A stretch of DNA of 64,000 bases from Legionella longbeachae (GTDB taxonomy: Bacteria; Pseudomonadota; Gammaproteobacteria; Legionellales; Legionellaceae): NCBI RefSeq assembly GCF_004283175.1, contig NZ_RXNW01000002.1, forward strand, positions 124,001 through 188,000, written 5' to 3'. Position numbers and translations under genes: made by a program. The notes under the pieces were generated by a model. The model had not been told where the DNA came from and searched no databases. It worked only from the letters and a program-made list of their open reading frames with translations. Below are positions 1 to 11,462 of the stretch, in pieces (within the stretch, counting starts at the first letter, position 1; each line of letters begins with the position of its first letter).

Positions 1-244
1 GTGCATTCTAATCTAGGGAATCCTAAAAATTAAAAATGTAAGAATAATATGAGACATTCATCTAAAATCATAGTGATCCATGGGGCAGGCATGAGTTTCA
101 ATAATGAATGTGTACCAAAAAATTTGTAGCGTATATTTTTGTTTAATTTTTCAACAAAAATATATGGATGAGGGAGTCATCTTTGATTCAACACTATACA
201 AATGCAGGTATCGACCGCTAAAATAACGTCTACAGGACACTAAA
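1..244. other. Intergenic start of window
   Basis: AT-rich sequence before the stop codon of the cytosine deaminase gene. I see no convincing reading frame, hairpin with a T-run, or RNA gene. It may hold the 3' flank or promoter of a gene outside the window. Confidence 0.4.
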
Positions 245-694
245 TTATTCTCCTATGTCCTCACTCCATAGTTTACTATTTTGAGTAATGAAGTCTCGCA
301 TCATGGTGATACATTCATCGTTTTGTAATACTTCAAGTTTGACACCACGTGATTTTAATAGCGTTTCTTCACCCATAAAGGTTTGATTTTCTCCAATCAC
401 CACATAAGGGATTTTATAAAGAAGGATGGCTCCGCTGCACATGGCGCAAGGAGAAAGGGTAGTGTATAAAATGGATTGCTCATAAACTTTAGCTTTCTGT
501 CTACCCGCATTTTCTATTGCGTCCATTTCACCATGTAATATGGTGCTGCCCTTTTGAACCCTCTGATTATGTCCACGTCCAATAATCCTGTCTTTATAAA
601 CAAGTACGGCACCTATGGGTATTCCTCCCTGAGCAACACTTCGGCGTGCTTCTTCTATAGCTGTGTCAAGATATCGTAGATGGGACACTGACAT
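245..694 (-). CDS. Cytosine deaminase, fungal (FCY1-like) type
   Basis: A 149-residue zinc-dependent deaminase of the cytidine-deaminase fold, expected to convert cytosine to uracil in pyrimidine salvage. The zinc site is visible as HGE (histidine ligand plus catalytic glutamate, near residue 54) and PCAMC (two cysteine ligands, near residue 82). As I recall the sequence, it resembles yeast cytosine deaminase more than bacterial CodA or TadA: GGIPIGA, GRGHN, QKGS, LHGE, LYTTLSPC, and the same last five residues EDIGE, which close over the active site in the yeast enzyme. The start is ATG at 694, preceded by AAGGA. Activity on cytosine rather than another base is inferred from this likeness. 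The stand-alone gene ends about 260 bp before the eno stop side. Confidence 0.8.
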   Translation of the reverse strand: MSVSHLRYLDTAIEEARRSVAQGGIPIGAVLVYKDRIIGRGHNQRVQKGSTILHGEMDAIENAGRQKAKVYEQSILYTTLSPCAMCSGAILLYKIPYVVIGENQTFMGEETLLKSRGVKLEVLQNDECITMMRDFITQNSKLWSEDIGE

Positions 695-895
695 GATTGT
701 TCCTTCAAAATACAGTAAAATTAGGGATATTTTCCAGTAAGAACCAATTGCAATAACTCATTACATAAAGCCAGCATTTCATGTTGCATCAAATTGATGC
801 GGAAATAAAGACTAATTTCAAAATTTAAGTATCAATGACGAAGGTTCACCAACGTTACTGCGAGATATGTGGTTTTTTATAGGTTATCATGTTAT

Positions 896-917
896 CGCTA
901 TCACAATTGTGATAGCG
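896..917. promoter_or_regulatory. Perfect 22-bp palindrome downstream of eno
   Basis: CGCTATCACAA followed immediately by its exact reverse complement, with no loop. It lies about 40 bp beyond the eno stop codon and about 200 bp upstream of the deaminase start. A loopless dyad without a T-run suits a protein-binding operator better than an intrinsic terminator, but no regulator is known from the window. A second, weaker dyad built on AACCAAATTGGTT lies between it and eno. Confidence 0.4.
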
Positions 918-958
918 ATTCTTCGCCAGGCAAACCAAATTGGTTAAGTTTGCGATCC

Positions 959-2862
<1,904 letters not shown>

Positions 2863-2870
<8 letters not shown>

Positions 2871-3621
2871 AAATAGCTACCAAAGCCATCAGTGAAAAGC
2901 CTATAATCACAAAACTAAAATCTTTAAGATTACAACAACGCTCGACCATAACACATCGCTCCAAGCCATGTAATGTTCCCAAATAAAGAAATGTACCTGC
3001 AGATGAGGCGATTAATATTGGATCAAATATGGAGTTGGTTTCTACCCCTTGGCCAAAATACCAACCTAGATAAATCCCTAGAGGTGTCATAAAGCTGAAT
3101 AATAGAAAAAAGACGAGACTCGTATTCATACTCATTGAACTTTTATTTAATTGCACCGCGATTGCAAAACTTTCTGCCCACTTATGGGTAATTATTGCAA
3201 GAAAAATCATAATAATCATTGAATTATGGTGTGCTATCCCTAATGCAGCTCCAAGCATAATCGAGTGAACAGAGAGCATTCCCCACGCTAAAATAGCAAA
3301 TGCTGGATGTGTCGCACTATTATGATGATAAAGTTCTTTGCCCAGGTGTTCAAACCATAGGAAAATAAGAAATACAGTACCGGTGATGATAAACGCAAAA
3401 GGATAGTTGTATCCCATTTTAATGAATAAAGAATTTGCGTCGGGGAGCATATGTAATAATCCGGCTCCTAAGAATACTCCTGTAGCTAATGTTTCCCCTA
3501 TAGGAAAATCAATATGTTTATCATCTTTAATTCGTTTTCTAAAGGGATACCAGCCTGCCATTAAAATAACTATAAAAATGGAAAAGGCAAAAAATATTTT
3601 TAAACTGGTAGCGGACACCAT
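2863..3621 (-). CDS. ZIP-family divalent metal transporter
   Basis: A 252-residue inner-membrane protein with about eight hydrophobic segments. The family metal-binding motifs are present: HSIMLGAALGIAHH in the predicted fourth helix and HKWAESFAIAV in the fifth (the H-K-AE signature). ZIP proteins import zinc, iron or manganese into the cytoplasm; the metal here is not predictable. A histidine-bearing loop (YHHNSATH) precedes helix four. It is first in a probable unit with maf. A CDF exporter gene sits just upstream, so an importer and an exporter of divalent metals are neighbours. Confidence 0.87.
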
Positions 3622-3732
3622 TACTTATCCTATTTCTATATCTAAGAAAAGAAATACAACCTAAACACAAAGTAAAATCGGTATTCATTCATCTTTACTG
3701 CATTCAGGCTACATCAAGCCAAACACAATAGT

Positions 3733-4869
3733 TTAGTTGTGATGCATGATTTCATGCAAGCTAAATAAGCGAACTTCTACAACATCAGTTTGTAATTTCA
3801 ATACTTGTAGTGCTCTTTCATGTAACTCTTGCCATTGCGTAAAGTGTTTCTTACAAACCATATCTATCTCAAGCTTTCCATCTAAATAGTGCAAATTCCA
3901 AAATAGTATTTGGGGAAAATCTCGGTGAATTTCATGAAGTAACTGTTCATATAATTCTTTTCTGCTGGGCAGATGTAACGAAGGACAAAAGCGTTCATCA
4001 TCTTCTGGATCAACATGAACTATTACATCTTTAACACTTTCAATCTGCTCTGTTAATGCATGGTGTACATGTTGGGCAATATAATGTCCTTCAGAGACTG
4101 ATATTTTAGGTGATACTAAAATGTGTACGTCAATTAATACGTTTTCACCCATAGACCGGCTGCGTAATTGATGTATTTTTTCAACTCCATCCACATTTTG
4201 GATCACTTGCTCAATTTGTGCTAATAAATCTGGGGCGACGGCTGTATCGACTAATTCTTTAGCGCTATTCCAGGCATAATCACAACCCATTTTAATAATC
4301 ATAAAACCTACAATTATGGCTGCTATGGCATCTAGAGAACTAAATCCCCATAAACTGCCAATTAATCCTACCAAAACAACAAGAGAAGATGCAGCATCGG
4401 AACGATGATGCCAGGCATTGGCGGTAATTAACTTGGAATTGATACGTTTTCCAATATATAAGGTGTAATGAAATAAAAGTTCATTACTCATAATCGAAAT
4501 GCAAATCACTGGAAGCGATAACCAACTGGGTTTGATATAGTTCGATTTGAGCAGGTCATATAATGAATCCCAGGCGATACCAACACCTGCCAAAACAAGT
4601 AAAAGAGCTAAGAGTAAAGTTGCAGCTGTTTCGATACGTTGATGTCCATAGGGATGGCTGGCATCCGCATCAAGACTCCCATATTTAGAAGCGAATAAAA
4701 CCATCGCATCAGTGATGAGATCAGAAAAAGAATGAACCCCATCAGCTACTAATGCATGGGAGTGGAAGAAATATCCACCAATGAGTTTAACAATGCCAAG
4801 AAGGGCATTTGCAATAGCCCCTAAAAGGGTTACTCTTTTTGCTTGCTGGTATCTGTCATGTTGAATCAT
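3733..4869 (-). CDS. Cation diffusion facilitator (CDF) metal exporter
   Basis: A 378-residue membrane antiporter that would expel Zn, Fe or Mn in exchange for protons. The transport site is visible as ADGVHSFSDL in the second helix and HHRSDAAS in the fifth. After six membrane segments comes the cytoplasmic metal-sensing domain (VDVHILVSP, HVHHAL, VIVHVDPEDD). About 75 further residues follow, making it longer than FieF (about 300 residues) with a second ferredoxin-like stretch at the end. The start is ATG at 4869. It is transcribed with the same polarity as the ZIP gene but is separated by about 110 bp. Confidence 0.9.
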   Translation of the reverse strand: MIQHDRYQQAKRVTLLGAIANALLGIVKLIGGYFFHSHALVADGVHSFSDLITDAMVLFASKYGSLDADASHPYGHQRIETAATLLLALLLVLAGVGIAWDSLYDLLKSNYIKPSWLSLPVICISIMSNELLFHYTLYIGKRINSKLITANAWHHRSDAASSLVVLVGLIGSLWGFSSLDAIAAIIVGFMIIKMGCDYAWNSAKELVDTAVAPDLLAQIEQVIQNVDGVEKIHQLRSRSMGENVLIDVHILVSPKISVSEGHYIAQHVHHALTEQIESVKDVIVHVDPEDDERFCPSLHLPSRKELYEQLLHEIHRDFPQILFWNLHYLDGKLEIDMVCKKHFTQWQELHERALQVLKLQTDVVEVRLFSLHEIMHHN

Positions 4870-5406
4870 TTTAATGTTTACTAATGTGAGCTTGATATAA
4901 TAATAAGTTAATTTCTTATAGCAAACGGTTTTTATTTAGAACTGCTCCATGTCAATTTAACCTACTATAATTCAAATCGATAAAAATTTGATTGGATCGA
5001 GTTTTATTTATCCAAAATCAGTCATTTTTATCGATATTTAAACATGGTTAGAGATTTTTTTGTATCTCTATAACAAGTTTCGGAAGAGGTTAATTTTTTA
5101 GAAACACGTTGATAAGATCTAAAACAGATATGATGGGAACATATTTCACAAGATCTTAAACGTTCTGTACACAGAGTTATCCACAGATTTTGTGGATAAC
5201 TCATTTTTTGAAAATATATGAGAAAGAACTTAAAATCCTTATAAAACAAGTGCTTTTGAATAAAAAATCGATTTAATTTTTGTTCAAGCTGTTTGAAACA
5301 GAAAAGTTATCCACAAAAAAAGAAGAGAATTGAAGAAATAGGCTTGAGTATATTAACAAAGAAAAAAATAAAAAACAGTCTTGACTAATACATTTTTAAA
5401 AATATT
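4870..5406. other. AT-rich gap with clustered DnaA boxes (origin-like candidate)
   Basis: A 537-bp non-coding stretch between two minus-strand genes. It has three exact TTATCCACA boxes: 5177-5185 (+), 5191-5199 (-) and 5307-5315 (+), and one near-match TTATCCAAA at 5008-5016. The first two form a 12-bp inverted repeat (GAGTTATCCACA and its complement) with a 5-nt loop. Three GATC sites and AT-rich runs lie to the left, and GATCGAGTTTTATTT resembles an unwinding 13-mer. This is the composition expected of oriC, datA or DARS-type loci. dnaA, dnaN and gidA are not in the window, so its role is inferred only. Confidence 0.5.
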
Positions 5407-7479
5407 TTATCCTTGCAGAAACTGTTCAAAATTCCCTAACCAACGTTGTGTGATATCACGAGCGATTTCAGGGGTATGGCGTATTAGTTTTTGAGCTAGA
5501 GAAGGCAAAAGAGGCAGTAATGAATGATCCCGCTGGATGTTTGCGATTTTAAATTGACGATATCCCGTTTGTTTTGTTCCTAAAATTTCCCCAGCCCCTC
5601 TTAATTCCAAATCTTTCTCAGCAATAATAAACCCATCATTGGTTGCGCGCATAATTTTTAAACGTTCTGTACTCTGCTGGGATAAAGGAGATTGATAGAG
5701 CAAAAGACAATGAGATTGGGTATTCCCTCTTCCCACACGACCACGTAATTGATGGAGTTGTGATAGACCTAAACGCTCCGCATTTTCTATGATCATTAAA
5801 CTTGCATTGGGGACATCAACCCCGACTTCAATAACGGTGGTGGCTACCAGTAAATTGATTTCACCATTTTTAAATGCAGCCATGGTTGCTTCTTTTTCTA
5901 ATGGTTTCATACGCCCATGGATCAGGCCTATACGAGCAGCAGGGAGTTGTTCTTGTAAGGTATGTGCTGTTTCTGTTGCTGCCATGCATTGCAATTTTTC
6001 GGATTCTTCAATAAGGGTGCATACCCAATAGATTTGTCGACCAGTAGAGAGTGCAACGAGTAATCGTTCAATTACTGTTTCTCGTTTATTTTGGTTTAAT
6101 ACAGCAGTTGTAATGGGGATACGTCCAGGAGGTAATTCATCGATAATGGAAATATCTAGATGCGCCAAATAACTCATGGAAAGTGTTCTTGGAATAGGCG
6201 TGGCAGTCATCAGTAGCTGATGAGGAACTCGTTGTTCGTGCTGTCCTTTTTGCTGTAAAAGTAATCGTTGTTCTACACCAAATCGATGTTGTTCATCAAT
6301 AATGACTAAACCCAGGTGTGAAAAATGAACTGCCTCTTGAAATAATGCATGGGTACCAATAATAAGTTGGCAGCTGTTGTCAGCAAGAGCGCTCAATGCA
6401 TGACGTCTTTCGCTTGCTTTCATTTTCCCAGTTAATCTTAATATTTTAATGCCCAAAGGCTCAAGCCAGCGCATAAAATTGCTGGCATGTTGTTCACTCA
6501 GTAAATCAGTAGGTGCCATAAAAGCAACTTGTTTACCATTGGCTATGGCTTGTAATGCTGCAAGAGCCGCAATAATTGTTTTTCCTGCGCCAACATCGCC
6601 TTGTACTAAACGCAGCATTGGTTTTTTTTGCATTAAATCCAGGTTGATTTCTTCGGCTACCCTTTGTTGTGCTTGAGTCAAAGTAAAAGGAAGGGCACTT
6701 AGGAATCTGTTGTTTAAGTGATGATCTCGCGGTAATGGAGTTGCATGCAGGGTACTACGTGATTCTCTGGCAAATTGCATGCTTAATCGTTGCGCTAATA
6801 ATTCATCAAAAGCCAATCGTTTCAATGCCGGATGTTGCCCACTCTCAAGAGCCTGTAATGAGATATCAGGAGGTGGGTTGTGGAGTAATCTAATCGCCTC
6901 CCCAAGATGATAAAAATTATTTGCCTTTAATTCCGCATCACTCATCCACTCTAATTGTTGTAACTCGTGTTCACTGCTTTTTAGGGCGACGAGGACTAAT
7001 TGCCTTAACCGGGTTTGGCTTAAGCCTTGGGTACTGGGATAAATAGGGGTTAAAGTTTCATGGACATGGCATTGATTTTCATCTTCGAATAATTGATATT
7101 CAGGATGAGTCATAGTCCATGTGTTGTTGAATTCACGCACCTCGCCAAAAGCATGAATCATTACACTGTTATTTAAATTTTTAATTTGATTTTTGTTAAA
7201 ATGAAAAAACTGCAGCTTTATTACACCTGTTTTGTCTTGAACATAGCAATGCAACATAGCTCGCTTGCCTGGTTTAATTTCAGTTTTGCATACTTCTCCA
7301 GCAATAACACACCAGGTATTGGGTTGTAAATCTTGGAGGGGGGTGATTCGAGTTCTATCCTGGTAGCGATAAGGCAAGTGAAAAAGCAGATCGCGTACGG
7401 AATGGATGCCGCATTTAGCCAATTTCGCTGCAAGTGTAGGGCCTATACCCGTTAATGATTCACATGAATTAGATAACAC
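5407..7479 (-). CDS. recG: ATP-dependent DNA helicase RecG
   Basis: A 690-residue superfamily 2 helicase that regresses stalled forks and processes Holliday junctions; E. coli RecG has 693 residues. The N-terminal wedge/OB domain (about 1-240, with LFHLPYRYQDR) is followed by the motor: QGDVGAGKT (Walker A), IIDEQHRFG (DEQH box), MTATPIPRT, then ATTVIEVGVDVPNA and QLRGRVGRG. The start used is GTG at 7479. An in-frame stop lies just upstream, and no strong ribosome-binding site is visible. It is divergent from argS across about 170 bp. Confidence 0.97.
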   Translation of the reverse strand: MLSNSCESLTGIGPTLAAKLAKCGIHSVRDLLFHLPYRYQDRTRITPLQDLQPNTWCVIAGEVCKTEIKPGKRAMLHCYVQDKTGVIKLQFFHFNKNQIKNLNNSVMIHAFGEVREFNNTWTMTHPEYQLFEDENQCHVHETLTPIYPSTQGLSQTRLRQLVLVALKSSEHELQQLEWMSDAELKANNFYHLGEAIRLLHNPPPDISLQALESGQHPALKRLAFDELLAQRLSMQFARESRSTLHATPLPRDHHLNNRFLSALPFTLTQAQQRVAEEINLDLMQKKPMLRLVQGDVGAGKTIIAALAALQAIANGKQVAFMAPTDLLSEQHASNFMRWLEPLGIKILRLTGKMKASERRHALSALADNSCQLIIGTHALFQEAVHFSHLGLVIIDEQHRFGVEQRLLLQQKGQHEQRVPHQLLMTATPIPRTLSMSYLAHLDISIIDELPPGRIPITTAVLNQNKRETVIERLLVALSTGRQIYWVCTLIEESEKLQCMAATETAHTLQEQLPAARIGLIHGRMKPLEKEATMAAFKNGEINLLVATTVIEVGVDVPNASLMIIENAERLGLSQLHQLRGRVGRGNTQSHCLLLYQSPLSQQSTERLKIMRATNDGFIIAEKDLELRGAGEILGTKQTGYRQFKIANIQRDHSLLPLLPSLAQKLIRHTPEIARDITQRWLGNFEQFLQG

Positions 7480-7648
7480 TGGGTTAAGAATGTTAAAAGT
7501 TATATTTAAGTGTACCGCATAGTTTATGAGCTAACAATTTGAAGTTCTTTAGATTTAGCGTGTCTTTATGTGAAGTATATTAAAGTCTTTTCATAGAGTA
7601 CAAAAAAGCGCATAATAGCATCATTTTTTTGATGGAAAATTAGGCACT

Positions 7649-9409
7649 ATGAAACATACGGTAGAGCAGCTTTTAAAACACGCGTTAATTTCATTACAAA
7701 AATCAGGTGAAATGCCTGACAATTTGGATGTTGAAATTAAAATTGATCGTGCAAAAGACTCAGCTCATGGGGATTATGCCAGTAATCTGGCTTTAGTTTT
7801 GGCAAAGCCTTGCCGCCAATCTCCACGTAAAATAGCAGAACTTTTGGTAAAAGCAATTCCTGCTGATCCTGTTGTGGAAAAGATAGAAATCGCAGGGGCA
7901 GGATTTATCAATTTTTTTATACACAGTAATTCTCGCTCAAAAATTATCGCAGAAGCATTGGAAAAAGGTAATCGTTTCGGTTGCAGTACTATTGGAAAAA
8001 ATCAAAAAGTATTGGTTGAATTTGTTTCTGCCAATCCTACAGGACCATTACATGTAGGGCATGGCAGAGGGGCAGCATTTGGCGCTACATTAGGAAATGT
8101 ACTCAAAGCCGCTGGCTATGATGTGACTGTAGAATATTATGTCAATGATGCTGGACGGCAAATGAACATCCTTGCTGCTAGTGTGTGGTTACGCTATCTG
8201 GAACTTTCTGGTGAACCTGTTGCGATTCCAGCAAATGCTTACAAAGGCGATTATGTTTCAGAAATTGCACAAGAACTTTGGCTAAAGCATAATAGAGAAT
8301 ATGTTCACCCTTGGGCTACAGTCATCGAGGGTTTACCTCTTGATGAACCTCATGGTGGTGATAAAGAAATTTATATCGATGCTTTAGTAGCGCGTATGAA
8401 AATACTGTTGAGCATGCCTGTTTTTTCATTATTTCATCAACATGCCCTAAATACGGTTTTGGAGGATATCCAAGACGATCTCGCTGAATTTGGGGTGAAA
8501 TATGATAACTGGTTCTCAGAACAATCATTATTTGAGGATGGTTCAATTCAAAAAGGCATTCAAGCACTAAAAGACAGTGGCCATACTTTCGAAAAGGAGG
8601 GCGCGCTTTGGTTTAGAGCTACGGATTTTGGTGATGAAAAAGACCGTGTTTTGGTTCGTGCTAATGGTCATACAACTTATTTTGCTTCAGATGTAGCGTA
8701 TCATTGGAATAAATATGATAGAGGTTATGATCGTATCATTGATATTTTTGGTGCTGATCACCATGGTTATATCACTCGTTTACGTGCCGTTGTTAAAGCT
8801 TTGGGCCATGATGAAAGCACGCTTGATGTGCTCTTGGTGCAATTTGCTATTTTGTATCGTGGTGTTGAACGGGTACAAATGTCCACTCGAAGTGGATCTT
8901 TTGTAACTTTAAGGGAACTACGCCAAGAAGTTGGCAATGATGCAGCCCGCTTTTTTTATGTAGCGCGTAAATCAGAACAACATATGGACTTTGATTTAGA
9001 TTTAGCTAAATCAGAATCTAATGATAATCCGGTTTATTACATTCAATATGCACATGCAAGAATATGTTCTGTATTAAGGCAATTGAAGGAGAGGGGGTTA
9101 TTTTGGGATCAAGCAATGGGACTTAAACATCTTGACTTATTAGAGCAAGAGCATGAAACTCATTTAATTTCATTAATAAGTCGTTATCCTGAAGTAGTGG
9201 AATTAGCTGCTGTGCATTGCGAACCTCATCAAGTAGCTTACTATTTGCGTGAAGTAGCCAATGGCTTGCATAGCTATTATAATGCGGTTCCACTTCTGTG
9301 TGAGCAAGAACAATTACGATGTGCTCGTCTTTGTTTGCTCGAAGCAGTACGTCAGGTAATATACAATGGGTTAGGTTTATTGGGCGTATCCGCTCCTGAG
9401 AGTATGTGA
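7649..9409 (+). CDS. argS: Arginyl-tRNA synthetase
   Basis: A 586-residue class I aminoacyl-tRNA synthetase. It has the N-terminal Arg-RS additional domain, then [16 protein letters not shown] containing the HIGH-type box (HVGH), the [16 protein letters not shown] segment and the KMSK-equivalent MSTRSG, typical of ArgRS enzymes that lack a canonical KMSK. The C-terminal anticodon-binding DALR domain includes [17 protein letters not shown]. The gene ends in TGATG, its stop overlapping the start of the downstream SPOR-domain gene by one base, so the two are translationally coupled. Confidence 0.97.
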   Translation: MKHTVEQLLKHALISLQKSGEMPDNLDVEIKIDRAKDSAHGDYASNLALVLAKPCRQSPRKIAELLVKAIPADPVVEKIEIAGAGFINFFIHSNSRSKIIAEALEKGNRFGCSTIGKNQKVLVEFVSANPTGPLHVGHGRGAAFGATLGNVLKAAGYDVTVEYYVNDAGRQMNILAASVWLRYLELSGEPVAIPANAYKGDYVSEIAQELWLKHNREYVHPWATVIEGLPLDEPHGGDKEIYIDALVARMKILLSMPVFSLFHQHALNTVLEDIQDDLAEFGVKYDNWFSEQSLFEDGSIQKGIQALKDSGHTFEKEGALWFRATDFGDEKDRVLVRANGHTTYFASDVAYHWNKYDRGYDRIIDIFGADHHGYITRLRAVVKALGHDESTLDVLLVQFAILYRGVERVQMSTRSGSFVTLRELRQEVGNDAARFFYVARKSEQHMDFDLDLAKSESNDNPVYYIQYAHARICSVLRQLKERGLFWDQAMGLKHLDLLEQEHETHLISLISRYPEVVELAAVHCEPHQVAYYLREVANGLHSYYNAVPLLCEQEQLRCARLCLLEAVRQVIYNGLGLLGVSAPESM

Positions 9410-10146
9410 TGGCAAGAGAATATAATAATAAACGTTCTTCAAGATCGCGCGGTGGTGCATCGCACCATTTTTTATTGATTACGGTTATTTTTTTATTGGG
9501 TTATTTGGCTGCTTCTTTTTTTGATTTTGACACCATAATGCATTGGGTAAATACTCAAGTCTTGGCTCACCATGATGCAAAAAAAGAATCAGCTAAACCT
9601 GAAACACCAAAACAAGCAGTGATTCCACCTAAACCTAAGTTTGAGTTTTATACCTTACTTGCTAATGATAAATCGTCAGGATCGCAGCCCAATAATGCAA
9701 CAACAGCTACTCAAACTACTTCTGCTGCAAATACAAATCCGGCTACTACAGCGGTTACTGCAGCCTCTACGGCCACAGTTTCTGTTTCAAATGCGGTTAC
9801 AGCAGCATCTACTCCACCCCAGGTAAAGTTGAATCCATCTCAAGCATCGCAACCCTCAGCTCCTGCGAGAGCTATTGCAGGTAAACCTGCCTCTGTTCCT
9901 GTGGAAAGAGGAAATTACTTAGTGCAAGTGGCCTCGTTCAAAGCTCGACAAGATGCAGAGCACATGAAAGGTGCATTGATTCTCAAAGGGTTTAGTGTGT
10001 ACATCATTCCAGTGAGTCACCCTTCTAAAGGCAATTGGTTTCGAGTGGTAGTTGGCCCATATTCTAATCGGGGGCTTGCCCAACAAGCCCAAGTCAATTT
10101 AGCTCGGAATGAACGTCTGAATGGGATGATTACTACTGGTGGATGA
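9409..10146 (+). CDS. SPOR-domain inner-membrane protein (FtsN/DedD-like)
   Basis: A 245-residue bitopic protein. A basic cytoplasmic start (KRSSRSRG) precedes one membrane helix (about residues 22-42), then a long periplasmic Thr/Ala/Ser-rich linker (about 75-160) and a C-terminal SPOR domain (about 165-245, with YLVQVASFK and WFRVVVGPY). SPOR domains bind denuded peptidoglycan at the division septum, so a division or cell-wall role is likely. A GTG three bases earlier could also serve as start; the ATG at 9409 gives the standard TGATG coupling to argS. The argS-SPOR pairing is common in gammaproteobacteria. Confidence 0.87.
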   Translation: MAREYNNKRSSRSRGGASHHFLLITVIFLLGYLAASFFDFDTIMHWVNTQVLAHHDAKKESAKPETPKQAVIPPKPKFEFYTLLANDKSSGSQPNNATTATQTTSAANTNPATTAVTAASTATVSVSNAVTAASTPPQVKLNPSQASQPSAPARAIAGKPASVPVERGNYLVQVASFKARQDAEHMKGALILKGFSVYIIPVSHPSKGNWFRVVVGPYSNRGLAQQAQVNLARNERLNGMITTGG

Positions 10147-10323
10147 TTGGGTATCTGCACAGGGTCTGCTTGTCCTCTTGATGACAGGGTAGCTTTGAGT
10201 ACAGGTTACGTGAATATGATGCTGAAGAAGCGGAGGGCACTAAGTTAAAGTTTTTGCCTCAATCTATGTCCCTCGGCTTGTCTGAAAGATCCAGTAATCT
10301 GGCACGGGTCCTAGACTAGAGTC

Positions 10324-10674
10324 TTAAACTAAGTTGCGATTATTATCTTCAGTATCAACCAAAATAATTTGCTCAGTGCAAGAATAGTGCGTTTGAATGG
10401 CTTTAATTTGTTCTGGACTCATTTGATTTAACTCGTTAACCGATAAAGACACAGTCGCAACATTTTGAGGTATTGCTTTAAAAATCAGTGTCAACTCATC
10501 TGGGGTCTTTTGCCAATCATTTTCGCTTAAATCAAGTGTAGCTATTCCTTGTGGAATGGATGCTAAAGCCTGGGCTAATTCTGTTCCCGATTTTTTGTGA
10601 AGATTATTTCTTCTTAAGACATAGATCCAAGAAATTGCATGCTGTATCAACGGATAGCATCTCTTCGCTGACAT
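10324..10674 (-). pseudogene. Decayed leucine-rich-repeat protein gene
   Basis: A 116-codon frame with one and a half LRR units (GTELAQALASIPQGIATLDLS, then DELTLIFKAIPQNVATVSLS) and the tail NQMSPEQ...ILVDTEDNNRNL. It is a paralogue of the LRR gene at 32.4 kb but lacks most repeats. Its ATG falls in sequence that is non-coding leader in the other copy, so it looks internally deleted. About 180 bp upstream (to about 10860) also match the leader of the other copy. It may still be translated as a short protein, but I judge it a remnant. Confidence 0.6.
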
Positions 10675-10777
10675 AAAGACCTTCTATATATGCTTATCTC
10701 AGCAACAACCCCGTTTATTCATAAAAACTAGGTAGAATACCAGTTCTCCTTCTGTCCTTAAGGAGAAGATAAGTTGC

Positions 10778-10807
10778 AATGATTTAAAGAAATTTGAGTA
10801 AATCATT
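10778..10807 (-). promoter_or_regulatory. Stem-loop in leader of decayed LRR gene
   Basis: AATGATTTA and its exact complement are separated by 12 nt. The matching leader at 32.1 kb has a different sequence at the same place but also folds into a perfect stem. In both copies, the sequence after the stem continues as a conserved CTTCTCCTTAAGGA and ATGAATAAACGGG region. Confidence 0.45.
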
Positions 10808-10996
10808 TAAATCCTGGGACAATATTATATTGTAAATTCGATTTGAATTCATTAATTGCTCAGTTTGGGTAAATTAATGCGTGATAAATAGAGTGGCTAA
10901 TAGACGTACTCAATTTCGGATTCGTACATGAATAGCGAGCTGAACTGATGTATTCACTAACATACATGGTTGCTTTTTATATGTTCGTTAGTTTGA

Positions 10997-11335
10997 TTAA
11001 CGACGCACAATCACCTGAATATTTTCTGCATTTTTTATTGCATGTGGTTTGCTTACGCCTATTGTAAGGTGCGTTATTTTAAATTGTTCTTGAATTAGAG
11101 TGGCTACTTCATTGGCAACTGTTTCAATTAATTGAAATGATTTTGACTCTACGTATAGAGTAACTTGCGCACAAAGAGTTTCATAATCTATGGTCTTAGT
11201 CAAATCTTCATCGCAAGCACTGAAATCAGTATCAATGCTGATATCAATTAATAAGTGCTGATTAATACGTTGTTCCCATTCATACACGCCAATTTTTGTA
11301 CTGACATTGAGGGCTTTTATGTTTAAGGTATCCAT
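10997..11335 (-). CDS. folB: Dihydroneopterin aldolase
   Basis: A 112-residue tunnelling-fold enzyme that cleaves 7,8-dihydroneopterin to 6-hydroxymethyl-dihydropterin and glycolaldehyde in folate synthesis. Characteristic segments are GVYEWEQRINQHLLIDI (with the catalytic glutamate), TIDYETLC, FQLIETVANEVA and VSKPHAIKNAENIQVIV, containing the conserved lysine-proline. Length is normal (E. coli FolB has about 122 residues). It stands alone; no other folate gene is nearby. The start is ATG at 11335. Confidence 0.92.
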   Translation of the reverse strand: MDTLNIKALNVSTKIGVYEWEQRINQHLLIDISIDTDFSACDEDLTKTIDYETLCAQVTLYVESKSFQLIETVANEVATLIQEQFKITHLTIGVSKPHAIKNAENIQVIVRR

Positions 11336-11462
11336 TTTTTTTGTAAAAGTAGTTTTTTTATATTTTATCTAAATTAATAGCTCTCTGTATAGAGTGATTT
11401 CCCTAGGGAATAAAGAAACAACGATAACAATAGGCATTTTCATGCCTTTTGTGTTGAACAGT

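Noticed and set aside
5174-5202. Inverted repeat followed by TTTTTT as an intrinsic terminator
   Set aside because: The T-run serves only the plus strand, where no gene ends here; both neighbours are on the minus strand. The arms are exact DnaA boxes.
5028-5249. 73-codon minus-strand frame in the gap before recG
   Set aside because: It runs through the DnaA-box cluster, has no ribosome-binding site and reads as random cysteine/serine-rich sequence.
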